From an uncultured Hungatella sp. (GTDB taxonomy: Bacteria; Bacillota; Clostridia; Lachnospirales; Lachnospiraceae): a stretch of DNA of 64,000 nt. The number at the start of each line of letters is the position of its first letter. The first letter of the stretch is position 1. Below are positions 16,793-25,109 of the stretch, in pieces. The translations under genes and the position numbers were made by a program. The notes beneath the pieces were generated by a model. The model was not told the DNA's origin and did no database searches. It saw only the letters and a program-made list of their open reading frames with translations. The stretch spans positions 1-64,000 of the forward strand of contig CAJUEJ010000016.1 in assembly GCA_910585435.1 (NCBI GenBank), given 5' to 3'.

Positions 16793-18538
16793 TTACTCTA
16801 CATCCTGCAAAGCGTCTAAATCCTCCTCGCCGGTACGGACCTTCACTACTTTGTCTACACGGTATACAAAAATTTTTCCGTCTCCGATATGGCCGGTGTA
16901 AAGGGTCTTTTTGGCGGTTTCAATCACCTTGTCAACAGGAATATTTCCCACAATGACTTCTACCTTTACCTTGGGAAGCAGGGTGGCATCCATTTCCACA
17001 CCCCGGTACCGTTCCCCGGCTCCTTTTTGGATGCCGCAGCCCATTACCTGGGTGACCGTCATGCCGGTGACACCGATATCGTTCATAGCTTTTTTCAGCT
17101 GGTCGTAGCGGGACAGCCTGGCGATGATGGATACCTTATAGATTCCTGTGGAGGAACCAGGGGCCTGAACCACCTTCACTGCAGCATCTTTTTGGGCAGT
17201 GGAGGCAGTATTGTAATCTTCCGCACCAAGGTTGGTATTCTCGTTGACATCCATGGTCATGGTGTTGGAGATATCCATGATACTGAAGCCGGCATAGGCG
17301 GATGGAAGCCCGTGTTCTGTGGAGTCCAGTCCGATGATTTCTTCTTCCTCGCTGACACGCAGGCCTACCCATGCCTTGATGATAAGGAATGCAATGGTCA
17401 TGGTTACGCCGGTCCAGGCAAGGACAGATACGACACCGATGGCCTGCTTTCCTAAAAGTCCCAGTCCGCCACCGTAGAACAGTCCGGACAGGGTGTCATT
17501 ACCTGGAGCGGAAGTAGTTGCAAAGAGGCCTACGGCCAGGGTGCCCCACAGGCCGTTTAGGAAATGGACGGCCACAGCGCCTACCGGGTCATCAATGTGA
17601 AGAATGTTGTCCAGGAACCATACGCCGAACACTACCAGAAGTCCGGATACGGAGCCGATGAGAAGGGCTCCCAGGACATCGGTCACATCGCAGGGGGCAG
17701 TGATGGCTACCAGGCCTGCCAACGAGGCGTTTAAGCACATGGACACATCCGGCTTGCCGTATTTCACCCAGGTGAATATCATACAGACCACTGTGGCTAC
17801 GGCAGGTGCAACGGTTGTGGTGACGAAAATGGAGCCCAGCTGGGCCACGCTGGCAGCGGCGGCGCCGTTGAACCCATACCATCCAAGCCAGAGGATGAAG
17901 CATCCCAGGCATCCCAGGGCAAGGTTGTGGCCGGGGAAGGCGTTGACCTTGGTAATGCGGCCGTTTTTGTCTTTGACGAATTTGCCGATGCGGGGGCCTA
18001 ACAATTTGGCTCCGATGAGGGCGGTGAATCCGCCTACCATGTGGATGGCGCAGGAGCCGGCAAAATCATGGAAGCCAAACTGGGAGAGCCAGCCGCCGCC
18101 CCAAATCCAGTGGGCTTCGATAGGGTAGATGACAGCGGAGATAACGGCGGAATAGATGCAGTAGGACAAAAATTTTGTCCGTTCGGCCATAGCTCCGGAT
18201 ACGATGGTGGCAGTGGTGGCGCAGAATACCAGGTTAAATACGAAGCTGGACCAGTCAAAGCTTTCGTATGAGGTAAAGATGTCAAAACCTGGTTTTCCCA
18301 GGAAGCCAAACAGGTCTTCTCCTAAGAGAAGGCCGAAGCCTATGAAAATGAATACGATGGTACCGATGCAGAAGTCCATCAGGTTTTTCATCAGGATATT
18401 TCCGGTGTTTTTGGCTCTGGTAAAGCCTGCCTCTACCATGGCAAAGCCTGCCTGCATCCAGAAGACTAAGGCGGCCCCAATCAGGAACCATACAGCAAAC
18501 AGCTGGCTGTCTATAGCGGTTAAGATTTCTTCAGTCAT
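16793..18538 (-). CDS. amt: Ammonium transporter fused to a C-terminal PII domain
   Basis: The 581-residue membrane protein has an Amt channel (about residues 1-410, 11 membrane segments) with Asp and the first pore His in DFAGSCAIHMVGG and the second pore His in GAVAVHFLNG. A linker follows, then a complete GlnB/PII domain (about 475-575) with the B-loop TGHIGDGKIFVYRVD. The T-loop reads ERYRGVEMDATLLPK. The tyrosine that is uridylylated in GlnB (Tyr51) is replaced, so covalent control is unlikely and the fused sensor should act through ATP/ADP or 2-oxoglutarate. ATG 18538 follows AAGGAGG. A longer frame upstream runs through the promoter. Confidence 0.94.
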   Translation of the reverse strand: MTEEILTAIDSQLFAVWFLIGAALVFWMQAGFAMVEAGFTRAKNTGNILMKNLMDFCIGTIVFIFIGFGLLLGEDLFGFLGKPGFDIFTSYESFDWSSFVFNLVFCATTATIVSGAMAERTKFLSYCIYSAVISAVIYPIEAHWIWGGGWLSQFGFHDFAGSCAIHMVGGFTALIGAKLLGPRIGKFVKDKNGRITKVNAFPGHNLALGCLGCFILWLGWYGFNGAAAASVAQLGSIFVTTTVAPAVATVVCMIFTWVKYGKPDVSMCLNASLAGLVAITAPCDVTDVLGALLIGSVSGLLVVFGVWFLDNILHIDDPVGAVAVHFLNGLWGTLAVGLFATTSAPGNDTLSGLFYGGGLGLLGKQAIGVVSVLAWTGVTMTIAFLIIKAWVGLRVSEEEEIIGLDSTEHGLPSAYAGFSIMDISNTMTMDVNENTNLGAEDYNTASTAQKDAAVKVVQAPGSSTGIYKVSIIARLSRYDQLKKAMNDIGVTGMTVTQVMGCGIQKGAGERYRGVEMDATLLPKVKVEVIVGNIPVDKVIETAKKTLYTGHIGDGKIFVYRVDKVVKVRTGEEDLDALQDVE

Positions 18539-18609
18539 AACGAATCCTCCTTTTTTGCAGCTTTTTGTAAAACCACGCTTCCCGGGGGCATAGTCTTGGA
18601 AATAAGAAA

Positions 18610-18644
18610 GGAGATTCCGGAGGGAAGGACCCTCTGAAATCTCC
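18610..18644 (-). terminator. Hairpin in the amt leader (possible attenuator)
   Basis: Read on the minus strand, GGAGATTTCAGAGGG pairs with CCCTCCGGAATCTCC and is followed by TTTCTTATTT. It lies between the amt promoter and start codon, about 70 bp before the ATG, so it could end transcription early. Confidence 0.6.
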
Positions 18645-18659
18645 TTTGATATGCTAACT

Positions 18660-18687
18660 ATTATACTGATACCGGGGCAAAAGTCAA
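18660..18687 (-). promoter_or_regulatory. Predicted amt promoter
   Basis: On the minus strand, TTGACT (18687-18682), 16 bp, TATAAT (18665-18660). The leader RNA of about 115 nt contains the hairpin at 18610-18644. The rest of the gap up to 19032 shows no gene I can support. Confidence 0.75.
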
Positions 18688-19032
18688 TCGTGTGATGTTC
18701 TAAAAGAATGGCGGAAAATTCTTTAAATTTCTTAAATTTTCCACAAAAACGAAGGAACACCAGTATACTGACACGTTTACTTTCAGCCAAACCTCCTTGT
18801 CTATTTTCCCATCTGCTGCGTTGGATTTTCTAGCCGCAGCCACCGCTGCGCCGTCAAAAATCCGCCTTGCAGATGAATAAATATGCCCGATAAAGCGGGG
18901 CACGCTGTCCTGCGGAGTTTCGCCAGATATAATGCGGTCAAGACACTAGCTTTACGAAATCCTGATTCTGTGGTAGGATACCATTAGATTTCTAGCAGCA
19001 CACTAGTGCATTAGGGAAAGGAAGAAAGAATC

Positions 19033-19731
19033 ATGTCCTGCCGCATTGCCGTATGTGATGACAATCCGATAGATGCCGCCTATGTGGAGAAGCTCTTAAA
19101 CATCTGGGCTCATGAGAGGGGGATTTATGTTTCCGTAGAAATCTTTCCCTCAGCCGAGGCTTTTTTGTTCTGCTATGAGGAAGACAAAGCCTTTGATTTT
19201 CTTTTGCTGGATATTGAAATGGGAGCCATGGACGGTGTGGCTCTGGCAAAGCGCGTGCGCCAGGAAGATGAGAGGCTGCAGCTGGTATTTATCACCGGCT
19301 ATTGGGACTATATCGGGGAGGGCTATGACGTGGCAGCCCTCCATTATCTCCTGAAGCCGGTGAAGCAGGAAAAATTTTTTGCTGTTCTGGACAGGGGGAT
19401 GGAGAAGAGAAAACAGGATGAACGCTGCCTGAATCTGGAGGCCTCCGGGGAAATGGTGCGGATTCCTTTAAGGGAAATCCGCTATCTGCAGGTGTGCCGG
19501 AACTATGTTACCGTCCATGGAAAAAGGGATTACACGGTAAAACGTCCCCTGAGGGAATTTGAAGACCAGCTGGATGGCCGGTTTTTTAGGGCAGGGCGTT
19601 CCATTATCCTGAACCTGTCCTTTGTCCGGAGGGTGACGAGAACAGAGGTGTATCTTTTGGACCAGACAGCCCTTCCTCTTCCCAGAGGAGCTTACGAACG
19701 GCTGAACCGGGGAATCATTGCCCGGTGCTGA
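19033..19731 (+). CDS. LytTR-family response regulator
   Basis: The 232-residue regulator has an N-terminal receiver domain with acidic pocket CDDN (residues 8-11), phosphoacceptor Asp60 in LLLDIEMG and the conserved Lys in YLLKPVK, followed by a C-terminal LytTR DNA-binding domain (IRYLQVCRNYVTVHGK, RAGRSIILNLSFV). This AgrA/VirR-type architecture usually controls peptide-related export or virulence genes. It is encoded directly before a GHKL kinase and a paired ABC exporter, its likely targets. Confidence 0.93.
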   Translation: MSCRIAVCDDNPIDAAYVEKLLNIWAHERGIYVSVEIFPSAEAFLFCYEEDKAFDFLLLDIEMGAMDGVALAKRVRQEDERLQLVFITGYWDYIGEGYDVAALHYLLKPVKQEKFFAVLDRGMEKRKQDERCLNLEASGEMVRIPLREIRYLQVCRNYVTVHGKRDYTVKRPLREFEDQLDGRFFRAGRSIILNLSFVRRVTRTEVYLLDQTALPLPRGAYERLNRGIIARC

Positions 19732-19750
19732 TGATGTGGAGGAAAACCTT

Positions 19751-20413
19751 ATGTCCTTTTTTTCCAGGCAGATAGACCGGAAGATTGCCGTCTATCAGAA
19801 GGAGCTGATGGAAACCCATTACCAGGAAGTGGAGACCATGTACCGCCAGATGCGGGGGTGGCGCCATGATTACCGCAGCCATATTCAGGCTATGAAGGCA
19901 TATGCCGCAGACGGAGACATGGAGGCCATAAAGGATTATCTTGACTTGCTGGACACGGACTTAAACGCGGTGGATACTGCGGTGAAGACAGGGAATCCTA
20001 TGGCAGATGCCATCTTAAACAGCAAGATTTCTCTTGCAAGGTCCAGGAATATTCCGGTTCACGCAGATGCGGATATTCCCGTTAAGCTGCGTATGTCGGA
20101 GCTGGATTTGTGTATCATTTTGGGAAATCTGTTTGACAATGCTATCGAGGCAAGCCTTTTGCTTCCGGAGGGGCAGCGCCTGATACGCATATACATGGAT
20201 ATGAAGAATACCCAGCTGTACATTTCGTTTACCAATTTCACTGCCGGTAAGAAGATGGCCAAGAGAGGAAAGCTTTTTCACACTACCAAAGGTTCAGGCC
20301 ACGGCCTGGGGCTGGTGCGCATGGATGAGATTATTGAGCGGCTGGGAGGATATGTAAGCCGCAACAGTGAAGACGGAGCTTTCACCACAGAAATTCTGAT
20401 ACCTCAGGATTAG
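19751..20413 (+). CDS. GHKL sensor histidine kinase without membrane domain
   Basis: The 220-residue protein has a helical dimerisation region with H-box WRHDYRSHIQ, then a GHKL ATPase domain with N-box LGNLFDNAIEAS and G-box GSGHGLGLVRMDEI. It corresponds to the cytoplasmic core of AgrC-type kinases but lacks all membrane-spanning segments, so what it senses is unclear. ATG 19751 follows GGAGG (19738-19742) and lies 20 bp after the regulator stop; a longer frame overlaps the regulator. A terminator follows at 20451. Confidence 0.88.
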   Translation: MSFFSRQIDRKIAVYQKELMETHYQEVETMYRQMRGWRHDYRSHIQAMKAYAADGDMEAIKDYLDLLDTDLNAVDTAVKTGNPMADAILNSKISLARSRNIPVHADADIPVKLRMSELDLCIILGNLFDNAIEASLLLPEGQRLIRIYMDMKNTQLYISFTNFTAGKKMAKRGKLFHTTKGSGHGLGLVRMDEIIERLGGYVSRNSEDGAFTTEILIPQD

Positions 20414-20450
20414 ACATGGCGCACTAATCCCCTGATTTTAACCATTGGTC

Positions 20451-20478
20451 CCCCGGAGGATTCCGGGGGATGTTTTTG
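20451..20478 (+). terminator. Intrinsic terminator after the two-component genes
   Basis: CCCCCGGA-GGAT-TCCGGGGG followed by ATGTTTTTG. It separates the regulator/kinase unit from the ABC genes, so the exporter must have its own promoter within the next 60 bp. No peptide-precursor gene fits in this gap. Confidence 0.88.
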
Positions 20479-20539
20479 TGGTAGACTATCTATGAAATCC
20501 GGCATGGATTTTCAACAAAGATTTTAGGAGGCAGCCAAT

Positions 20540-22402
20540 ATGACAGAGACAAGCAGGCCCAGATATTATCTTCATCAGAATACCGGTTTTATGATTTCCA
20601 CTGCCTGGCATACATGCAGCTCCGTAATTTTTCTGGGGCTTCTGCTGGCAGCTGTAACCGCTGCCAGGGCGGCGGCAGAGCTGTTTGCAGCTCCTGTGAT
20701 TTTAAGAAAGCTGGAAACCCGGCAGTCCTTTGAGGAAATGCTGGCGGCCATTGTATTTTTTGGAGTGTGTCTGTTTCTTCTGACAGGGCTGGAGGCCTAC
20801 ATCCGCCAGAACACATTGTTTGGCCGTATTGCGGTGCGTCAGGAGATACTCCGTCAAATCGGAGAGAAAGCGGCCGGCACCTCCTACCCCAACACTCTGG
20901 ACGGGGATTTCTTAAGCTTTCAGGCAAAATCCTACAAGGCCTGCTATGACAACACCTCGCCTGCGGAGGGCTTCTGGACCACCCTGACCCAGCTTTTGAC
21001 CAATGGCCTCAGCTTCCTTGTCTGGGCCCTTACTCTGTCCGGCCTAAGCCCTCTGCTTTTGTGCTTCATAGCCCTGGTCTCAGGGGTGGAATATTTTTTT
21101 AACAGGTCTGTGAACCGATGGGGGTGGTGCCATCAGGAGGAGGAAGCAGAATGCCACAAGAAAATGGATTATATCTGCCGGACAGCCACCAGACGGTTTT
21201 ATGCCAAGGATATCCGGATATTCGGCCTGCAGCCGTGGCTTTGGCAGGTGTGGAACAGGGGCTTTAAGGAGTACCGGTCCTTTCTTGCAAGGAGGGAGAC
21301 AGCGTATTTCTGGACAGATATTGGGGGAGGGGTACTGACCCTTGTCCGGGGCGGCGCAGTGTCTGCCTGCCTTTTAAGGATGTTTTTCGAGAAACGGCTT
21401 TCCGTATCAGATTTTTTTCTGTACTTTACGGCAGCCAGCAGTTTTTCCCTGTGGATGACAGGGATTCTGGACAATGTTTCTCTGCTTCACAGGCAGAGTC
21501 TGGAACTATCGGTTATACGGGAATTTCTGGAATGGCCGGAGCCCTTTTTATTTGAAGAGGGAAAAAGGCTTTTCAAGGAAATGGATATGCCTTATGAACT
21601 GCGTTTGGAAAATGTGTCCTTTGCCTATCCGGGTTCTGATAGGAACACCATTTCCCATATGAACCTTGTGATTTCACCGGGAGAAAAGGTGGCGGTTGTA
21701 GGCTTAAACGGTGCAGGGAAGACTACCCTGGTCAAGCTGCTGTGCGGTTTTTTAGACCCTGTGGAGGGGAGAGTGCTGTTAAACGGGCAGGATATCCGCC
21801 AGTATAACCGAAGAGATTACTATCAGCTGTTTGCCGCCGTATTTCAGGATTTTTCCGTTCTGGATGCCAGCGTGGCGGAGAATGTGGCCCAGAGTGTGGA
21901 TGATGTGGATTTGGAACGGGTCAGAGACTGTATATCGCTGGCTGGCCTGAGGGAGAAGCTGGAGACATTACCTGAAGGGCTGGACACAAAAATCGGCCGC
22001 CAGGTTTATGAGGACGGGGTGGAGCTGTCGGGAGGGCAGACCCAGAGGCTGATGCTGGCCAGGGCACTGTACAAAAATGCGCCGATTATGGTGCTGGATG
22101 AGCCTACGGCAGCCCTGGACCCTATTGCGGAAAATGATATTTACCGGAAATACAGCCAGATGGCACAGGGGAAGACCTGTCTTTTTATTTCCCACCGTCT
22201 GGCCTCCACCCAGTTCTGCGACCGTATCCTGTTTCTGGACCAGGGGCAGATTGGGGAGGAGGGAACCCACAGGCAGCTTCTGGACAAAAAAGGGCTTTAT
22301 GCAAACTTGTTTCAGATACAGAGCCGGTACTACAAGGAGGAGGGAGGAGCCCATGGACAAGAGGGAGAAGAAGGTTTCATTTTTTCAGGCGGTCAGGCTT
22401 AA
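20540..22402 (+). CDS. ABC exporter half-transporter, subunit 1
   Basis: This 620-residue fused membrane–ATPase half-transporter has an N-terminal permease of about six helices (residues 20-330) and a C-terminal ATPase with Walker A GLNGAGKTT, signature LSGGQ, Walker B IMVLDEPTAALDP and a switch His in FISHRLAS. AGGAGG precedes the ATG. The next gene, another half-transporter, begins 50 bp before this one stops, so they are translationally coupled and should form a heterodimer. The neighbouring LytTR/GHKL pair suggests peptide export or peptide-antibiotic resistance; the substrate cannot be told from sequence. Confidence 0.92.
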   Translation: MTETSRPRYYLHQNTGFMISTAWHTCSSVIFLGLLLAAVTAARAAAELFAAPVILRKLETRQSFEEMLAAIVFFGVCLFLLTGLEAYIRQNTLFGRIAVRQEILRQIGEKAAGTSYPNTLDGDFLSFQAKSYKACYDNTSPAEGFWTTLTQLLTNGLSFLVWALTLSGLSPLLLCFIALVSGVEYFFNRSVNRWGWCHQEEEAECHKKMDYICRTATRRFYAKDIRIFGLQPWLWQVWNRGFKEYRSFLARRETAYFWTDIGGGVLTLVRGGAVSACLLRMFFEKRLSVSDFFLYFTAASSFSLWMTGILDNVSLLHRQSLELSVIREFLEWPEPFLFEEGKRLFKEMDMPYELRLENVSFAYPGSDRNTISHMNLVISPGEKVAVVGLNGAGKTTLVKLLCGFLDPVEGRVLLNGQDIRQYNRRDYYQLFAAVFQDFSVLDASVAENVAQSVDDVDLERVRDCISLAGLREKLETLPEGLDTKIGRQVYEDGVELSGGQTQRLMLARALYKNAPIMVLDEPTAALDPIAENDIYRKYSQMAQGKTCLFISHRLASTQFCDRILFLDQGQIGEEGTHRQLLDKKGLYANLFQIQSRYYKEEGGAHGQEGEEGFIFSGGQA

Positions 22403-24239
22403 CAACCGGGCCTGGGGAATCTGGTGGAGGCTTTGTCCCGGTCTGTTTGCAGCCATAACCGGTTCTTCCATAATCGGAGCAGCCAGCCCCTATGTGTCTG
22501 TCTGGCTGACTGCCTGCATCATAAATGAGCTGGCCGGGGACAAAAATCCGGAGACTGTAGTAAGGCTGGCAGCAGCCCAGCTTCTGGCAGCAGCATTTCT
22601 CAGGCTTGCCGGCGGACTGTTGAAGCGGTTTAAAAACCGTGAGAGAGACGCAGCGGTTTCTGGGTATGACAGGATTTTTATGGAGAAAATGTTTTCTCTG
22701 GATTATGCCTATATGGACAGCCAGGAGGTATATGACCTGTATTCCCAGATTGTACAGAATGATAAATGGTCCGGCCTGGGGCTTCATCAGACCATGGTTT
22801 TATTTGAGCAGCTTGTCACTGCCGGAGCACGGATTTTGGGAGGCGTTTTTCTGACCGTTTCCCTGTTTTTTGCAAGGGTGCCTGGGGAGGGAGAAGGGTT
22901 TGCATGGATGAACTATCCTGTGTGGGGTGTATTTATGGCAGGCTTTATGATGCTTGTTTCTGCTGCCTCTGCTGTCTGCGCGGATAAGGGGCAGGCTTAC
23001 TGGACCCGCTATGCGGCTGAGACCAGATTCGGCAACCGGCTGGCGGATTATTATATGTCCTTAAATAAAGATAGAAAGAGGGCTGTGGATTTGCGGATGT
23101 ACGGCCAGCAGGAAAATGTCTGCAGTATTTATATGACGCGGTATAATCCTTTTGGGCTTTCCTCTGGCATCGTCCGGTATGCCAGGGGGCCTATGGGCCT
23201 TTGGATGACGGCTTCCCAGAGCATTTCCGTGGGATTGACTGTAGCGGTGTACTTTTTTGTCTGTGTGAAGGCGTGGGCAGGCGCCTATGGACCAGGGGCA
23301 GTGGCCCAGTATATCGGAGCGCTGAATCATCTGTTTTCCGGGATGTCTGACCTGATGAATACGCTGGGGCGCATGGTAAGCAACGGAAGCTTTTTGGAAG
23401 AGACCTATCAGTTTCTGGATATACCGGGTGTCATGTATCAGGGGAGCCTGACGACGGAGAAGAGAGCAGACCGTCAGTATGAGATTGAATTCCGGGATGT
23501 TTCCTTCCGTTACCCGGGGACAGACCAGTATGTGCTCCGCCATATAAATATGAAGATTCCTGTGGGCAGCAGGCTTGCCGTGGTAGGGATGAACGGTTCT
23601 GGAAAGACTACATTTATCAAGCTTTTGTGCAGACTGTATGACCCTGTGGAGGGGGAGATTTTGTTAAATGGCATCGACATCCGCAAGTACAGGTATGAGG
23701 ATTACAGGAAGCTTTTTTCCGTGGTTTTTCAGGATTTCCAGCTGTTTGCACTGCCTTTGGGGGAGAATGTGGCCGGTTCGGGAGATTACGGTTCTGAACA
23801 GGCGGTCCGGTGTCTTTTGGAGGCAGGCTTTTACAACTGGGAAAATGTTATGGGACGGGGGTTAGATACCTGGCTTTACAGGGAGCTGGAGGAAGAGGGT
23901 GTGGAGGTGTCCGGCGGCGAGGCACAGAAGATTGCCATTGCCAGGGCGCTCTACAAGGATGCGCCGTTTGTGATTCTGGATGAGCCGACGGCGGCTCTGG
24001 ACCCTGTTGCCGAGGCGGAGATTTATGAGCGGTTCCATGAGATTGCCGGGGACAGGACGGCTGTCTATATCAGCCATCGGCTGTCCTCCTGCAGATTCTG
24101 CCACAGAATTGTGGTATTCCACCAGGGGACGGTGGTGCAGCAGGGAAGCCATGAGGAGCTGGCAGCAGACAGGGAAGGGGTGTATTACAGACTTTGGGAG
24201 GCCCAGGCAGGGTATTATCAGGAAGTAAAATCTGATTGA
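22353..24239 (+). CDS. ABC exporter half-transporter, subunit 2
   Basis: The 628-residue half-transporter pairs with the previous gene. Membrane domain residues 20-340; ATPase with Walker A GMNGSGKTT, a slightly degenerate signature VSGGE, Walker B FVILDEPTAALDP and switch region YISHRLSS. ATG 22353 follows GGAGGGAGGAG. The frame is open further upstream, but that part only shadows the first gene. In heterodimeric exporters one ATP site is often degenerate, and the changed signature here may mark it. Confidence 0.92.
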   Translation: MDKREKKVSFFQAVRLNNRAWGIWWRLCPGLFAAITGSSIIGAASPYVSVWLTACIINELAGDKNPETVVRLAAAQLLAAAFLRLAGGLLKRFKNRERDAAVSGYDRIFMEKMFSLDYAYMDSQEVYDLYSQIVQNDKWSGLGLHQTMVLFEQLVTAGARILGGVFLTVSLFFARVPGEGEGFAWMNYPVWGVFMAGFMMLVSAASAVCADKGQAYWTRYAAETRFGNRLADYYMSLNKDRKRAVDLRMYGQQENVCSIYMTRYNPFGLSSGIVRYARGPMGLWMTASQSISVGLTVAVYFFVCVKAWAGAYGPGAVAQYIGALNHLFSGMSDLMNTLGRMVSNGSFLEETYQFLDIPGVMYQGSLTTEKRADRQYEIEFRDVSFRYPGTDQYVLRHINMKIPVGSRLAVVGMNGSGKTTFIKLLCRLYDPVEGEILLNGIDIRKYRYEDYRKLFSVVFQDFQLFALPLGENVAGSGDYGSEQAVRCLLEAGFYNWENVMGRGLDTWLYRELEEEGVEVSGGEAQKIAIARALYKDAPFVILDEPTAALDPVAEAEIYERFHEIAGDRTAVYISHRLSSCRFCHRIVVFHQGTVVQQGSHEELAADREGVYYRLWEAQAGYYQEVKSD

Positions 24240-24298
24240 TATTCGGTGATAAATCAGGTACAATACGATTGAACAGGTGTATATGAGGGAGGACAGCT

Positions 24299-24673
24299 AT
24301 GAAATTGCCATTTAAAAAAGGAAAAGAGGTAGTTTTTCAGAAGGTAAAAAGCCAGAAGGGATTTACTCTGGAAAATCAGGACGGGAAACTTACGGATTTT
24401 GGGGATGTGGATATTGAGGACTATCTGGATGATATGTTTCATACACCGGACCAGTTTGTGATTCTGACGGCGCCCAAACCCCAGAATAAAGTCCGCTATG
24501 TCCAGGCCTGCACCCATGACGGGGAGGTGGAGGTTGAATTGGGAATCGAGGAAGAGGGGACCCGGCTGTATTATAAAATGTGTTCGGAGAAAGAATGTTA
24601 CCGCATCTTTCTTGATTTTTATGACAATATGCTGGTTCCGGAGATGAAAGAGTATAGGTTGGTGGAATTTTAA
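24299..24673 (+). CDS. Hypothetical acidic protein, 124 residues
   Basis: A soluble, acidic protein with no signal sequence or membrane segment. It starts with a basic MKLPFKKGKE and continues with a DFGDVDIEDYLDDMF acidic patch; the rest looks beta-strand-rich. It has a good AGGGAGGAC site and lies 59 bp after the exporter genes, so co-transcription is possible. I do not recognise the family. Its stop codon touches the structured repeat that follows. Confidence 0.65.
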   Translation: MKLPFKKGKEVVFQKVKSQKGFTLENQDGKLTDFGDVDIEDYLDDMFHTPDQFVILTAPKPQNKVRYVQACTHDGEVEVELGIEEEGTRLYYKMCSEKECYRIFLDFYDNMLVPEMKEYRLVEF

Positions 24674-24674
24674 G

Positions 24675-24843
24675 TTTACTATGAAAGTCCTGGACGGCAG
24701 CCATGGTGAATGCAAGCTCGCTTGCAATGAACCATGGATATCGGCCAGGCAAGCTGGTATGAGCAAGTAGGCCGACAGGCCGGATTGCGAATACCAGCGG
24801 CGATTGCGGGAGGGCGCAGCCCGGAGCAATCGGCTTTCATAGG
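24675..24843 (+). repeat. Multi-hairpin element with CTATGAAAG/CTTTCATAG ends
   Basis: The ends are inverted (CTATGAAAG from 24679, CTTTCATAG to 24842). Inside are three clear hairpins: CCATGGT..GCAAG-CTCG-CTTGC..ACCATGG; CTGGTAT..GGCC-GACA-GGCC..ATACCAG; and CGATTGC..GGGC-GCA-GCCC..GCAATCG. No ORF. The end motif equals that of the MITE-like copies, one of which (copy B) lies 30 bp away. Confidence 0.75.
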
Positions 24844-24874
24844 GCGGCTGGTACAACATCAAAGGCTGCATGCA

Positions 24875-25000
24875 GGTTTACTGTGAAGGTATCGAATCCT
24901 TGCTGTAGGTCTGCGCACTTGCTGCGCTGACCGTACGACGCGCCAGAATGCGTTTTTTGCATTCTGTGTGCATCCCCCCTGGAGGGTTCATAGTAACCCC
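24875..25000 (-). repeat. MITE-like structured repeat, copy B
   Basis: In reverse orientation it reads GGTTACTATGAACC at one end and TTCACAGTAAACC at the other, an imperfect terminal inverted repeat. The same internal hairpins as copies A and C lie between. Together with the preceding element it makes up the non-coding stretch 24674-25109. Confidence 0.78.
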
Positions 25001-25109
25001 TTTTCATTCATAGTGGTGCCGGGAAAGCGGAACGGGGGGTAGCTTGTAGTTTTTAAGCCAATTTATTCAGATGTATTCGATTTGCAGGAAAGCAGCCGGC
25101 CCATAGGCA

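Noticed and set aside
18700..18903. 67-codon reverse frame upstream of amt
   Set aside because: Lies upstream of the amt promoter, no good ribosome site, no recognised similarity.
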